The notes: generated by a model not told the origin, from the sequence alone. 48,440 bases of DNA from an uncultured Dehalococcoidia bacterium (GCA_913048295.1 CAJWWK010000012.1:1-48440), one strand, 5' to 3'; numbered from the stretch's first letter, positions 8,592-17,632 are shown. Numbers and translations: made by a program.

Positions 8592-9647
8592 ATTCCTATC
8601 GAATATGTAAAGCTCGGACGCACCGGGACGAAGGTCTCTAACCTCTGTCTGGGCACCGACAACTACGGTAACCAGTGGGGCTGCGACGAACCGACGGCCT
8701 ACCAGATCATGGGCACGGCACTTGACGCCGGGATCAACTTCATCGACACGTCCGATTCGTACAACGAGGGGCGATCGGAATCGATGATCGGAAACTATCT
8801 GGCAGAATCCGGCCGAAGAGACAACGTGGTCCTCGCAACCAAGTACCGCTCGAAGGTGGGTGCCGGGATAAACGACATCGGGGCGTCCCGCTATCACATC
8901 GTGCGCGCCGTCGAAAATTCTTTGCGAAGGCTGCGCACCGACCGGATCGACCTGCTCTACTGCCATTCTCTCGATGCGGAAACCCCTGTCGAGGAAACGC
9001 TGCGGGCCGTCGACGACCTGATCCACCAGGGAAAAGTCGTCTACGCCGGCGTATCTAACTTTCCGACCTGGGTGCTTGCGAAATCTCTTTGGGTCTCCGA
9101 TGTCAAGAACCTGTTCAGGTACGAGGCGATACAGAGCGTCTTCAACATTCTGCAGCCCGGTCTCGGTCGAGAGATGGTCCCCGTCGCGGCCGAGCACGAT
9201 ATCGCAGTGATCCCCTACTCCCCGCTGGCCAGTGGGATGCTGACGGGCAAACACGGTGGTTCTGGCAAGGCGGTGGCCGGTTCCAAGTTCGACGCCCGCG
9301 ACGATTCCAAGGGCGGCGGACTCAAATCTCGCTACTTCAACGACTCGAATTTTAAGACCGTCGAAATGTTCACAGCGCTTGCGAACAAACACGGCCAGCC
9401 AGCCATCCGGCTTGCGCTCCAGTGGGTATCGGAATTCCCGGGCGTGACGGCGCCGATATTCGGGTCGAGGACGCTCGAACAGGTGCAGGGTGTGCTCGAC
9501 GCATGGTCGGAATCGGCACCCGACGAAATCATGGCCGAGGTACGTGCGATTGCCGACGATTTCGAATCCGGCGCACCAATGACCTACCCCCCGAACTCCG
9601 GTCAGGCGTTCGGCACCGTCCCCGCTCTTTCACCTGTCCGGTCGTAA
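8592..9647 (+). CDS. Aldo/keto reductase, probable AUU start
   Basis: This NADP-dependent aldo/keto reductase has an (alpha/beta)8 barrel with all four catalytic residues. In 351-aa numbering they are D52 and Y57 (FIDTSDSY), K84 (ATKYRSK) and H125 (YCHSLD). The first ATG (8709) would remove 39 residues, including the first barrel strand. The frame is open further upstream, and IEYVKLGRTG aligns with the N-terminus MEYVRLGNTG of the paralog at 9696. No ATG, GTG or TTG occurs in this part. ATT at 8592 lies seven bases after GGGAG, and ATC at 8598 is the exact positional match to the paralog's start. AUU initiation is known in other genes, so 8592 is preferred; a sequencing error at the start is possible. 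Confidence 0.85.
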   Translation: MPIEYVKLGRTGTKVSNLCLGTDNYGNQWGCDEPTAYQIMGTALDAGINFIDTSDSYNEGRSESMIGNYLAESGRRDNVVLATKYRSKVGAGINDIGASRYHIVRAVENSLRRLRTDRIDLLYCHSLDAETPVEETLRAVDDLIHQGKVVYAGVSNFPTWVLAKSLWVSDVKNLFRYEAIQSVFNILQPGLGREMVPVAAEHDIAVIPYSPLASGMLTGKHGGSGKAVAGSKFDARDDSKGGGLKSRYFNDSNFKTVEMFTALANKHGQPAIRLALQWVSEFPGVTAPIFGSRTLEQVQGVLDAWSESAPDEIMAEVRAIADDFESGAPMTYPPNSGQAFGTVPALSPVRS

Positions 9648-9695
9648 GGCACCAGACCCGCATACACAACACACCGCTCACGAGGATAAGATCAG

Positions 9696-10736
9696 TTGGA
9701 ATATGTAAGGCTCGGGAACACCGGATTAAAAATTTCCGAATACTGCATCGGTGCAGATAATTTTGGCGGTCAGACCGACGCTGCCGACTCGATTCGCATA
9801 ATGTCTGCCGCTTTCGACAGCGGCGTGAACTTTATCGACACGGCGAACTCGTACTGCGAAGGGCTTTCTGAAGAAAACGTAGGCCGGTTCATCAAGACCC
9901 GCCGTTCAGAAGTCGTTCTGGCGACGAAAGGTCGCAGCCAGGTCGGACCACACCCGAACGATGTGGGCGTCAACAAAAAATACGTCATGCGGGCCATCGA
10001 CGACTCGCTGAAGCGCCTCGGTACCGACTACGTCGACCTGTACCAGATACATGCGCCAGACCTGACTACTCCCATCGAAGAGACGATCGAGGCGTACAAC
10101 GATGTTGTGAGGGCCGGTAAAGCGCGCTACATCGGCGTGTCGAACTTCTCGGGTCCCCAGTTGATCGAAGCGCTGTGGGCCCAGGACCGAAACGGCTTCA
10201 CCAGGTTCAGTTCCGTGCAGCCCCGTTACAACCTCCTGTACCGCGAGGCCGAGCGGGAGTTGTTCCCGGCGTGCCTTGACCAGGGGGTCGGAGTGATGGT
10301 CTACTCGCCGCAGGCCGGGGGCTTCCTGCTGGGCAAGCACCGCCAGATAGAAGGCGAAACCGAGGCTGGTGGACGCTTTTCTGCCGATTTCAGGGCAAAC
10401 AGGTTCTACCGCAACACCTACTGGAACGAGATCACTTTCGGCGCGATGGAGGATTTCATCGCGGTTACCGAAAAACACGCCGTTTCTCCAATGGCGCTGG
10501 CACTGAAATGGAACCGTTCGAACCCGGCAGTTTCGGCCTGCATCGTCGGAGCCCGTACCCTCGAACAGCTGGAGCAAAACCTGGTTGCATGGGAAGAAAA
10601 AGTTCCACAGGAAGCGCTCGACGCGGCGACCGCCATCGGCGACCAACTCTGGAGGACTGCCCCATGGAAACCCCAGATGCACATGACTCCCCCGACGCCG
10701 ACGCCCGCCTCGACTCCAACTCCGGCAACGGCATAA
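9696..10736 (+). CDS. Aldo/keto reductase, paralog of the upstream gene
   Basis: This 346-aa aldo/keto reductase has the tetrad D48, Y53, K78 and H119 in FIDTANSY, ATKGRSQ and YQIHAPD. It is a tandem paralog of the gene at 8592. It starts with TTG, with GAGGA about ten bases upstream. The C-terminus ends in a Thr-Pro-Ala-rich tail (about 330-346) that is not part of the barrel and looks like low-complexity extension. Enzymes of this group reduce aldehydes, aldoses or ketones with NADPH, or act as oxidoreductases on sugar lactols. The GlcE-like gene begins 15 bases later, so it may be in the same operon. Confidence 0.9.
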   Translation: MEYVRLGNTGLKISEYCIGADNFGGQTDAADSIRIMSAAFDSGVNFIDTANSYCEGLSEENVGRFIKTRRSEVVLATKGRSQVGPHPNDVGVNKKYVMRAIDDSLKRLGTDYVDLYQIHAPDLTTPIEETIEAYNDVVRAGKARYIGVSNFSGPQLIEALWAQDRNGFTRFSSVQPRYNLLYREAERELFPACLDQGVGVMVYSPQAGGFLLGKHRQIEGETEAGGRFSADFRANRFYRNTYWNEITFGAMEDFIAVTEKHAVSPMALALKWNRSNPAVSACIVGARTLEQLEQNLVAWEEKVPQEALDAATAIGDQLWRTAPWKPQMHMTPPTPTPASTPTPATA

Positions 10737-10751
10737 GGCCCAGATAGCTAC

Positions 10752-12014
10752 GTGAACCACTCGCTGGACGGCCTTACACCTTCAACAATCGAGAGCCCAA
10801 TCACGCTCGATGAGATATCGATTGCGCTCGCGGGCGCCACTTCATCTGGTCTGACCGTAATTCCCTGGGGCGGCGGGACTCGCATGGGCGTGGGGAACGT
10901 GCCGACAAGTTATGACATCGCGCTCGACCTGACCGGCCACACGGGACAACTAGAACACGTGGCGGGAGACCTGACCGTAATTGTCGATGCTGGCGTGCGC
11001 ATTGGCGATCTGAATGAAGTGCTCGAAAAAGAGGGCCAGCGACTACCTTTCGAGGTGCGAAATCCCGCACAGGCTACGGTCGGGGGTTCGGTCGCATCGA
11101 ACGCACCGGGGCGTCGCCAATCGTCAACCGGCGGCATCAGGGACTGGGTCATCGGTATGCAGATCGTGCTGGCCGATGGCACCGTCACCAAAACTGGTGG
11201 CAGGGTCGTGAAGAACGTACAGGGCTACGACCTGCACCGGCTCCACACCGGCGCTTACGGAACGCTCGGTGTCATTTCTCAGGCTGCATTTAAACTGGCT
11301 CCAATCCTCGCCAACCAACAGACCGTTGTGGCGTGGTTCGATGACGTTCGTTCTGCCGGCGAAGTCGGCCTGAGCCTTGTCAACGGCCTGTTTGCACCCG
11401 AGGCGATATCACTCGTATCGGGTCCACTGGCGACCGATGTTATGGCTGCTGTAATCGGCGAGGTCACGGCGGACCCAGGTGATGAGGTGTGGACGCTTCT
11501 GGTGAGACTCGGTGGAGGCGCACGGTCGATCGAACGGCAGTTGAACGAGGTCACGGGTGCGGCAGGTGCGACGGGAGCGACCGGATATGCCGCGCTCGAC
11601 GGCGATTCGGCATCCCGCACCTGGGCATTGCTCGATAGTGCCGAGTCGGCGGCCGGCGTAGCGGCAAGGGTGATCGCGCGAACGGCTTTGACCCTTGAAA
11701 TATCAGAGGCGATTCGTGCTGAAAATAAAGTTGCCAACCACACTTCCACGATCTGCGATCTTGGATTCGGCGCTCTGACCGCACTCACAGGTGTAGTTTC
11801 TGACGAACAGGCACTATCCTTTGTGAACTCCATCGTTTCAACAGTGTCGAATTCGAACGGGTCGTACATCATCGAAAAGTGTCCGTTCACCGTCAAGCAA
11901 CAGATCGACGTGTTTAGCGACGTGGGAAACTCGATCGAAATCATGCGCAGAGTCAAAAAAAAGTACGATCCCGCCAACACGCTGAACCCCGGTCGGTTCG
12001 TCGGGAAAATATGA
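10752..12014 (+). CDS. glcE: FAD-binding oxidase, GlcE-like subunit
   Basis: This 420-aa FAD-binding PCMH-family protein is like GlcE, the second flavin subunit of glycolate oxidase. The FAD loop is at about 38-49 (PWGGGTRMGVGN), and the region around 100-160 holds the GG(S/R)-rich FAD contacts, including VGGSVASNAPGRRQSS. The extreme C-terminus, NTLNPGRFVGKI, matches the usual NPGR ending. It starts with GTG. The stop overlaps the start of the GlcF-like gene in ATGA, so the two are translationally coupled. The gene is in the same direction as, but 4.3 kb away from, the GlcD-like gene, with which it would form the complete oxidase. Confidence 0.82.
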   Translation: MNHSLDGLTPSTIESPITLDEISIALAGATSSGLTVIPWGGGTRMGVGNVPTSYDIALDLTGHTGQLEHVAGDLTVIVDAGVRIGDLNEVLEKEGQRLPFEVRNPAQATVGGSVASNAPGRRQSSTGGIRDWVIGMQIVLADGTVTKTGGRVVKNVQGYDLHRLHTGAYGTLGVISQAAFKLAPILANQQTVVAWFDDVRSAGEVGLSLVNGLFAPEAISLVSGPLATDVMAAVIGEVTADPGDEVWTLLVRLGGGARSIERQLNEVTGAAGATGATGYAALDGDSASRTWALLDSAESAAGVAARVIARTALTLEISEAIRAENKVANHTSTICDLGFGALTALTGVVSDEQALSFVNSIVSTVSNSNGSYIIEKCPFTVKQQIDVFSDVGNSIEIMRRVKKKYDPANTLNPGRFVGKI

Positions 12015-13381
12015 CCGAATTACCAGGGCAGGCACCACCACCGTCAGCCGACCAACCGGTCGGTCCGCCAGGAACGTTCCCCGGCTTTTCAGGCCCGCAC
12101 GCGCCGCATGAATCCGATCTGTACAGGTGCGTGCACTGCGGGTTCTGCCTTCAGGCATGCCCGACCTATCTCGAAACCGGCCTCGAGGCCGAATCGCCAC
12201 GCGGCCGCATCGCGCTGATGAAAGCGGTCAACGAGGGGCGATTGGACATGACACCGGCGGTCATCGGCCACTGGGACATGTGCCTGCAGTGCCGTGCCTG
12301 CGAACTGTCGTGTCCTTCTGGCGTCGAGTACGGCAAGATCATGGAGGCCACACGGTCGCAGGTCGAACAGCACACAAAGCGGCCGATCACCGAAAGGGTC
12401 GCAAGGTCGGTCGGCTACAAGACTCTGCTATCGTCGCCGGTGAAACTGCGAATGGCCGGGACTGCCCTGAAGATTTACAAGAAAACCGGCGCCAGGGCGA
12501 TTGCGCGCGGTACCGGGTTGCTGAAGTTGTTGCCCGGCGACGCCGTAATGGCCGACGAGTACCTGCCTGAGCTTTCAAAGAAATTCTTCACCGCTAAAGG
12601 TCAGGTGCATCCGGCGAAGGGTGTCCGAAAGGCAAAAGTGGCGATGCTCGCAGGCTGCGTGATGTCGCTGACGCACGCCGAAACCCTTGAAGCTACGGTG
12701 CGTGTGCTGACCCGCAACGGACTCGAAGTGCACCTCACCGCAGGACAGGGTTGTTGCGGTGCGCTGAACACACACGCTGGCGAGCCCGACTCGGCAATCG
12801 AAATGGCGAAGAAGAATATCGATTCGTTCCTCTCGGCAAACCCGGACGCCATCGTTTCCGCATCAGCTGGCTGCGGGGCTGCCATGAAGGATTACGGAGA
12901 GCTTTTCCGCGATGAGGGCGAGTATGCCGAGCGGGCCAAAAAAGTTGCAGATCTGACCCGGGACATCCACGAACTGCTGGTCGAATACGATTTCGAGCCG
13001 CCGGCCGGGATGCTCGATGTGACCGTGACCTACCAGGACCCGTGCCACCTGTTGAACGCCCAGCGGATAACCGAGGCACCTCGCCAGATTCTCAGTTCAA
13101 TTCCGGGTCTCAAACTGGTTGAACTGGGAGAGCCGGCAATCTGCTGCGGATCGGCCGGTACCTACTCGATAACCCAGCGAGAAATGTCGGCCCGGCTGGG
13201 CAAGCGCAAGGCCCGCAACGTGATCGCCACCGGCGCGGAAATAGTTGCGACCGGGAACCCGGGTTGCGCGATGCAACTGGACTTTGCACTCAGACAGATT
13301 GCGAATGATGAATCAGGCGAACCGACGACCAAGGTCCGCTACGTCGTCGACCTTCTCGACGCCGCCTACGCTCTTGACTAG
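12011..13381 (+). CDS. glcF: Iron-sulfur oxidoreductase, GlcF-like subunit
   Basis: This 456-aa protein would pass electrons from the flavin subunits to the membrane quinone pool. It has two [4Fe-4S] motifs, C40-C43-C46-C50 (CVHCGFCLQACPTY) and C91-C94-C97-C101 (CLQCRACELSCPSG). Two cysteine-rich CCG domains follow, with CCG at 248-250 and 378-380. This is the full domain order of GlcF and of related D-lactate and heterodisulfide-reductase-like subunits. The first 35 residues are Pro-rich and probably unstructured. The start overlaps the GlcE-like stop by four bases. The gene ends 18 bp from the convergent aminotransferase. Confidence 0.9.
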   Translation: MTELPGQAPPPSADQPVGPPGTFPGFSGPHAPHESDLYRCVHCGFCLQACPTYLETGLEAESPRGRIALMKAVNEGRLDMTPAVIGHWDMCLQCRACELSCPSGVEYGKIMEATRSQVEQHTKRPITERVARSVGYKTLLSSPVKLRMAGTALKIYKKTGARAIARGTGLLKLLPGDAVMADEYLPELSKKFFTAKGQVHPAKGVRKAKVAMLAGCVMSLTHAETLEATVRVLTRNGLEVHLTAGQGCCGALNTHAGEPDSAIEMAKKNIDSFLSANPDAIVSASAGCGAAMKDYGELFRDEGEYAERAKKVADLTRDIHELLVEYDFEPPAGMLDVTVTYQDPCHLLNAQRITEAPRQILSSIPGLKLVELGEPAICCGSAGTYSITQREMSARLGKRKARNVIATGAEIVATGNPGCAMQLDFALRQIANDESGEPTTKVRYVVDLLDAAYALD

Positions 13382-13398
13382 CGCGCCTGTCGCAACCT

Positions 13399-14607
13399 CT
13401 ACCCCGTAAACAGGGGCGAAGGCTGCTTCACCAGTTGCGCACTCGCCGCAGCAGCCGCCACTCCGTTCGCCACCTCGAAACCGTGCTCCGGCAGTATCTT
13501 CTCCAACGCGTTCAGGAGCGCAAACACGTTTGCGGGCACGCACGATTCACCCATCAGGCCAACTCGAATGATCTTGCCCGCGAACTCGCCAAGTCCCCGA
13601 CCGACCTCGATCGAGTACTCATCGAGTAGCTGGTTCCTGAGCTTCACGTCGTCGACGCCTTTCGGCAGCCTGACCAGCGTGAGCTGATCGAGCCGCTCGT
13701 CCTCCGGCACCGGTAACTCCAGGTTCAGCGCCCTGAGGCCCGCCCGTAATGCTGAAGCGTTCGCTGCATGGCGTTCCCAGCGGGCGCTCAAACCCTCGTT
13801 CAGCGCCATTCCCACCGCTTCGCGCAGTCCGTAAATCATGCTCACCGGCGCGGTGTGGTGCGCGATGTGGTCAGGACCCCAGTAGTCGGCAATCAGCTGG
13901 AGGTCGAGGTACCACGATGTGGGTGGCTTTGGCCGGTTGCGGATGTAGTCGAGACCGCGCTCAGACAGTGCGACCGGTGAAATTCCGGGAGGGGCCGCCA
14001 GGCATTTTTGCGACCCTGAGTACGCAAAGTCCAGGTCCCACTCGTCGAATTCGAGTTCGCAACCGGCAAGCGAGGTCACGACATCAGTCATGAACATTGC
14101 CCCGGCTTCGTGGGCGAGGCGGGCAAACTCGGCGATCGGGTGAAGGGTCCCTGCTGACGTCTCGGCATGTATACCGACTACAAGCTGTGTCTCGGGGTGC
14201 TCTTTTAGCGCGTCGGCGAGCACATGGGGATCCATCGACCTGCCCCACTCGGTCCGCAGCGGGACCACGTTGAAACCGAGGCGCTCGCTCATGATGATCT
14301 GGCGTTCGCAGAAATAGCCGTACGAACAGATGATCACGGTATCGCCGGGCTGCGCAAGGGAGACGAGTCCGGCTTCCATTCCTGCCGAGCCCGCACCGGC
14401 AACGGCAAACGCCCGTTGATTGGTCTTGAAAACCTCGCCCAGCATTCCACTGAGTTCGTCGAGCAGCTCGAAAAACGCGGGGTCGAGATAGCCGATGATC
14501 GGCAACGACATAGCGCGGAGCACCCTGGGATTTGCCGAGCTGGGTCCCGGTCCGAGTATCACTCTCCTCGGTACTGTAAGCGGCTCGTATCGCTGCCCGT
14601 TGTTCAC
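13399..14607 (-). CDS. Class V aminotransferase (alanine-glyoxylate / serine-pyruvate type)
   Basis: This 402-aa PLP enzyme of aminotransferase class V resembles alanine-glyoxylate and serine-glyoxylate transaminases. The PLP lysine is K201 in YSGSQKCLAAPPG, with the cofactor aspartate in MTDVVTSLAG (D175). The N-terminal LGPGPSSANPRVL motif is typical of this group. The start is a GTG with AGGGA upstream. It faces the end of the GlcF-like gene, and its closeness to a glycolate oxidase suggests that it turns the glyoxylate product into glycine. That role is an inference, since class V enzymes also act on phosphoserine and 2-aminoethylphosphonate. It is divergent from the SDR gene across a 342-bp region. 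Confidence 0.88.
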   Translation of the reverse strand: MNNGQRYEPLTVPRRVILGPGPSSANPRVLRAMSLPIIGYLDPAFFELLDELSGMLGEVFKTNQRAFAVAGAGSAGMEAGLVSLAQPGDTVIICSYGYFCERQIIMSERLGFNVVPLRTEWGRSMDPHVLADALKEHPETQLVVGIHAETSAGTLHPIAEFARLAHEAGAMFMTDVVTSLAGCELEFDEWDLDFAYSGSQKCLAAPPGISPVALSERGLDYIRNRPKPPTSWYLDLQLIADYWGPDHIAHHTAPVSMIYGLREAVGMALNEGLSARWERHAANASALRAGLRALNLELPVPEDERLDQLTLVRLPKGVDDVKLRNQLLDEYSIEVGRGLGEFAGKIIRVGLMGESCVPANVFALLNALEKILPEHGFEVANGVAAAAASAQLVKQPSPLFTG

Positions 14608-14949
14608 TTTTTGTCCCTGTCTGGTTACGACCTGTCTGGGGCCCGGTCACAGTCTGCAGTCGTATTCACGAATCGAATATGGGCGCAGTGCGCCAAATAC
14701 GCGATTGGAATAAACACACAGCAGATAAGGGTACAACTCGTAAGTCCAAAAATCGCACTGTGCCCATTGCGCGTGATTTCGTCCTTATAATCTTGCCGAC
14801 GTTTCTGACCGACGCTTGGCCCGGGGTTTATCGACATGCTTCCGGACCTCTGCACACTTTTTGCCCGAACACTGAACGTTATTTACCGAGACGGGCACTG
14901 AACCCCGTACCGGGCCTACAACACCGGGCTAAAGATTGGAATACAAACA
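14608..14949. promoter_or_regulatory. Divergent intergenic region with an inverted 12-mer pair and a -10-like box
   Basis: This 342-bp gap separates the divergent aminotransferase and SDR genes and holds no credible gene. GGGCGCAGTGCG at 14681-14692 is matched on the opposite strand by CGCACTGTGCCC at 14754-14765 (11 of 12 positions). The first site is itself nearly palindromic (GGCGCA-G-TGCGCC). The two lie about 73 bp centre to centre, which fits a looped or paired operator. A TATAAT box at 14786-14791 could serve the SDR gene, but no good -35 is found at the usual distance. The assignment rests on pattern only. Confidence 0.3.
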
Positions 14950-15741
14950 ATGGATCTCGAACTGACTGGCAAGGTTGCGATCGTGACCGGTGGCAGCGAC
15001 GGAATCGGCAAGGCTGCTGCAGCATCGATGGCGCGTGAAGGTGCAAAAGTAGCGATTGTCGGGCGTACGCAGGCCAAGCTCGATGCGGCAATCACCGAGA
15101 TCAAGGCCGAAACCGACGGCGAGGTTATCGGTGTCGCGGCCGACGTATCGGTCGAATCCGACGTCCAGGCGATGGTGGCTAAAGTCGTCGACGAGTTCGG
15201 CGGGGTCGACATCCTCGTGAACAATGCAGGCACCTCGTCGGCCACGACACTGGAGCTGATGACCGACGATGATCTCAAGGTCGACTTCGGGATCAAGATT
15301 TACGGGGCCATCTACTGCGCCCGCGCCGTGCTTCCCTATCTCAAGGCGTCGGGAACGGGTGCCATCATCAACACCACTACTCCGGGCGGTAAGGCATCAG
15401 GTCCGGGAGCCCAGCCGACCTCGCTTTCACGTGCCTCAGGTATATCGCTGACGAAGTCATGGGCGGGCGAACTGGCCGAGCACAACATACGCGTCAACAC
15501 GATCTGCGTCGGCGTGTTGAAATCCGGTCAGCACCGCACGCGCTGGGAAGCCGCCAACAAGAAAGACCCGAGCTACACGCTCGAAAACCACTGGGCGACA
15601 TTCTCCGCTGGGGTACCGCTTGGCCGGATCGGTGAGGCGCGCGAGGCCGGCGATGTGATCTGCTTCCTGGCCTCGGCCCGTGCCAGCTACATCACCGGCA
15701 CCGCGGTAAACGTCGACGGCGGAACAGCCCCTGTGGTTTAA
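14950..15741 (+). CDS. Short-chain dehydrogenase/reductase family protein with altered YxxxK site
   Basis: This 263-aa classical SDR fold has the NAD(P) motif TGGSDGIG at about 13-20 and the structural NNAG at 91-94. The expected catalytic YxxxK motif is replaced: the aligned segment reads PTSLSRASGISLTK, with Thr at 157 and Arg at 161 instead of Tyr and Lys. The catalytic serine region is TTT at 142-144. The C-terminal VNVDGG motif is intact. Either this is a subfamily that uses other residues or it is a binding protein without reductase activity. Usual SDR roles would be reduction of a ketone or 3-oxoacyl compound. The start ATG follows ATACAAACA, with no strong ribosome binding site. The gene is convergent with the membrane protein at 15738. 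Confidence 0.82.
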   Translation: MDLELTGKVAIVTGGSDGIGKAAAASMAREGAKVAIVGRTQAKLDAAITEIKAETDGEVIGVAADVSVESDVQAMVAKVVDEFGGVDILVNNAGTSSATTLELMTDDDLKVDFGIKIYGAIYCARAVLPYLKASGTGAIINTTTPGGKASGPGAQPTSLSRASGISLTKSWAGELAEHNIRVNTICVGVLKSGQHRTRWEAANKKDPSYTLENHWATFSAGVPLGRIGEAREAGDVICFLASARASYITGTAVNVDGGTAPVV

Positions 15742-16130
15742 CTCGCCCGGTTTATCCGGCGCGTGCGTCGCGCCCCGAGTATGCCACCGGTGATCGCGCC
15801 TGCGATTCCGCCGATGAACACGCCAAGAATAATGATCGCCCCGACTACCAGCCCTTCGAAACCGCCTTTATCGGTGTCGATGGTGGCGAGCGCTATCCCG
15901 GCGAACAAAAGACCGACCACGAGCGCACCCGGCCACACGCCGAGCGCCGCCCACAGCATCCAGCGTTTAACGCCGAACAAGGCGAACGCGCCAACGCCTA
16001 TTCCTGCGAACGACAGAACGACGAAAATAATCGCCAGCGAAGTCTCGGCCTGTATGAATATCGGCCAGAGCAGCGCCACGAAGCCAGCGACTCCTCCGAG
16101 CGCGAGTATTTTCAGAATTCGCATTTTCAA
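15738..16130 (-). CDS. Small four-helix membrane protein, function unknown
   Basis: This 130-aa protein is almost entirely hydrophobic, with segments at about 8-27, 32-53, 58-83 and 90-122. It has a short positively charged C-terminus (ARRTRRINRAS). Glycine-rich helix stretches such as GGIAGAITGGILGA suggest tightly packed helices. I do not recognise the family. Its stop overlaps that of the SDR gene by a few bases (convergent). A second ATG at 16124 is an alternative start. Confidence 0.6.
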   Translation of the reverse strand: MKMRILKILALGGVAGFVALLWPIFIQAETSLAIIFVVLSFAGIGVGAFALFGVKRWMLWAALGVWPGALVVGLLFAGIALATIDTDKGGFEGLVVGAIIILGVFIGGIAGAITGGILGARRTRRINRAS

Positions 16131-16313
16131 TTCAAATCAGAATAGAGCCCGTGGATTTACGAAATACCGCTCACGGCATGTGGGTTCAGTCGATCAGGCA
16201 CATAACTGAGTTCAGTCCCTAGCCTGGATGTACGTGTCACTGTACTGACGAACCCGCAGCGTGTTTTGTTCCCTCTCCAGATCGAGAAGGCACCATGCGC
16301 GGATATAGCTGCC

Positions 16314-17510
16314 CTACGAGAGAAAATCGACCGCCGCCCGCACGAACAACTCGGTCCCAATCGGCAAACAGTCCTCGTTCCAGTCGAACCGTGCGTTGTG
16401 ATGCCCTTCCACCGACCTTGCAGCAACCGTTTCGTCGTCGAGTGCAGCACCAAGCAGGAAATAAACACCCGGCACCCGGTTATTGAACTCCGCCATGTCG
16501 TCACCGACGCTCACCGGCTCCCATTCCCGGGCATTGCCCTCGCCAACCACCAGACTGGCCTGTTGAGTCACCCAACTGGCGACTTCGGGGTCGTTGATCA
16601 CCGGAGGGGCACCGTGGATCCTCTCAAAGGAAGTCGTTGCCCGCATGGCTGCGGCAACGTTGCTGGCGATCCGCTCCAGCGATTCCATGATGGTGTTACG
16701 GGTTTCGAGCGTGTACGCCCGCACCGTCCCTTCGACGGTCACGCTATCGGCGATCACGTTCGGCGCGGAGCCGCCGTGGATTTGCCCGAAAGTGAGCACC
16801 CCCATCTCGTTTGGAGGAACCTCGCGGCTGACGACCGTTTGCGCCGTCGAGATGATCTCGGCCACCGCAGCCACCGGGTCGATAGTCGTGTGCGGCATCG
16901 CGCCATGCCCGCCCTTGCCGGTAACCACCAGCCGGAACTGGTCGGCGCTGGCGAACACCGTTGCCCTGTTCACACCGATAATCCCGGTCGGTATCGGGTT
17001 CCACAGGTGCGTACCGATAACCCGGTCGGCCGGGTACTTTTCGAATAGACCGTCGGCGATCATCGCGAGCGCACCCTGCACAACCTCTTCGGCGGGCTGA
17101 AAAGTAAATATCACGGTGCCCGCAAGTTGGTCTTTCATGCCCGCCAGGATTTCGGCCGCGGTCACGGCCATAGTGATGTGCCCATCGTGGCCGCAGGCGT
17201 GCATTCTGCCATTCGTCGAGGCGAAATCGAGCCCGGTAAGTTCATCGACAGGTAGCCCGTCGATATCGGCCCTGATCATCAGTGTCGGACCGTCTTTTGC
17301 GCCCCTGAGCACGCCGACCAACCCGGTCTGCCCGATACCGGTTTCCACTTCGAGGCCCGCATCCTTGAGACGTTCAGCTATCACAGCCGCAGTTTCGTTC
17401 TCCTCGAACCCCAGTTCGGGAAAAGCATGGAAGTGCCGCCGGGTGGCGATCATTTCGCTTTTTCGGGCCGCTACGAGGTCTGATATTTCATCGGGCATCG
17501 TCTTACGCAC
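16314..17510 (-). CDS. M20 family amidohydrolase (N-acyl amino acid / indole-acetyl-amino-acid hydrolase type)
   Basis: This 398-aa metallohydrolase would cleave an N-acyl or amide bond, releasing an amino acid. The dinuclear zinc site is visible as MHACGHDGH (C106, H108), FQPAEE (E141-E142), GTHLW (H168) and, near the C-terminus, EGHHNARFDWNE (H370/H371). This is the pattern of the M20D group that includes IAA-amino acid hydrolases and hippurate hydrolase. The frame begins at a GTG at 17510; an ATG four codons later has a slightly better-placed GGAG and is also possible. No signal peptide is seen, so it is cytoplasmic. The 183 bp before the neighbouring 15738-16130 gene hold nothing recognisable. 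Confidence 0.9.
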   Translation of the reverse strand: MRKTMPDEISDLVAARKSEMIATRRHFHAFPELGFEENETAAVIAERLKDAGLEVETGIGQTGLVGVLRGAKDGPTLMIRADIDGLPVDELTGLDFASTNGRMHACGHDGHITMAVTAAEILAGMKDQLAGTVIFTFQPAEEVVQGALAMIADGLFEKYPADRVIGTHLWNPIPTGIIGVNRATVFASADQFRLVVTGKGGHGAMPHTTIDPVAAVAEIISTAQTVVSREVPPNEMGVLTFGQIHGGSAPNVIADSVTVEGTVRAYTLETRNTIMESLERIASNVAAAMRATTSFERIHGAPPVINDPEVASWVTQQASLVVGEGNAREWEPVSVGDDMAEFNNRVPGVYFLLGAALDDETVAARSVEGHHNARFDWNEDCLPIGTELFVRAAVDFLS

Positions 17511-17632
17511 ACTCCAGCCTGGATAGTCGTGGCTTCACACAGGGGTAGCAACTGTACCGGCGGCGCGAGTTTTTTGCTCGACATGAATCGAGTGCTCGTG
17601 CAGCTCGGGGGACGGAAGCACCGTACCGGCGC

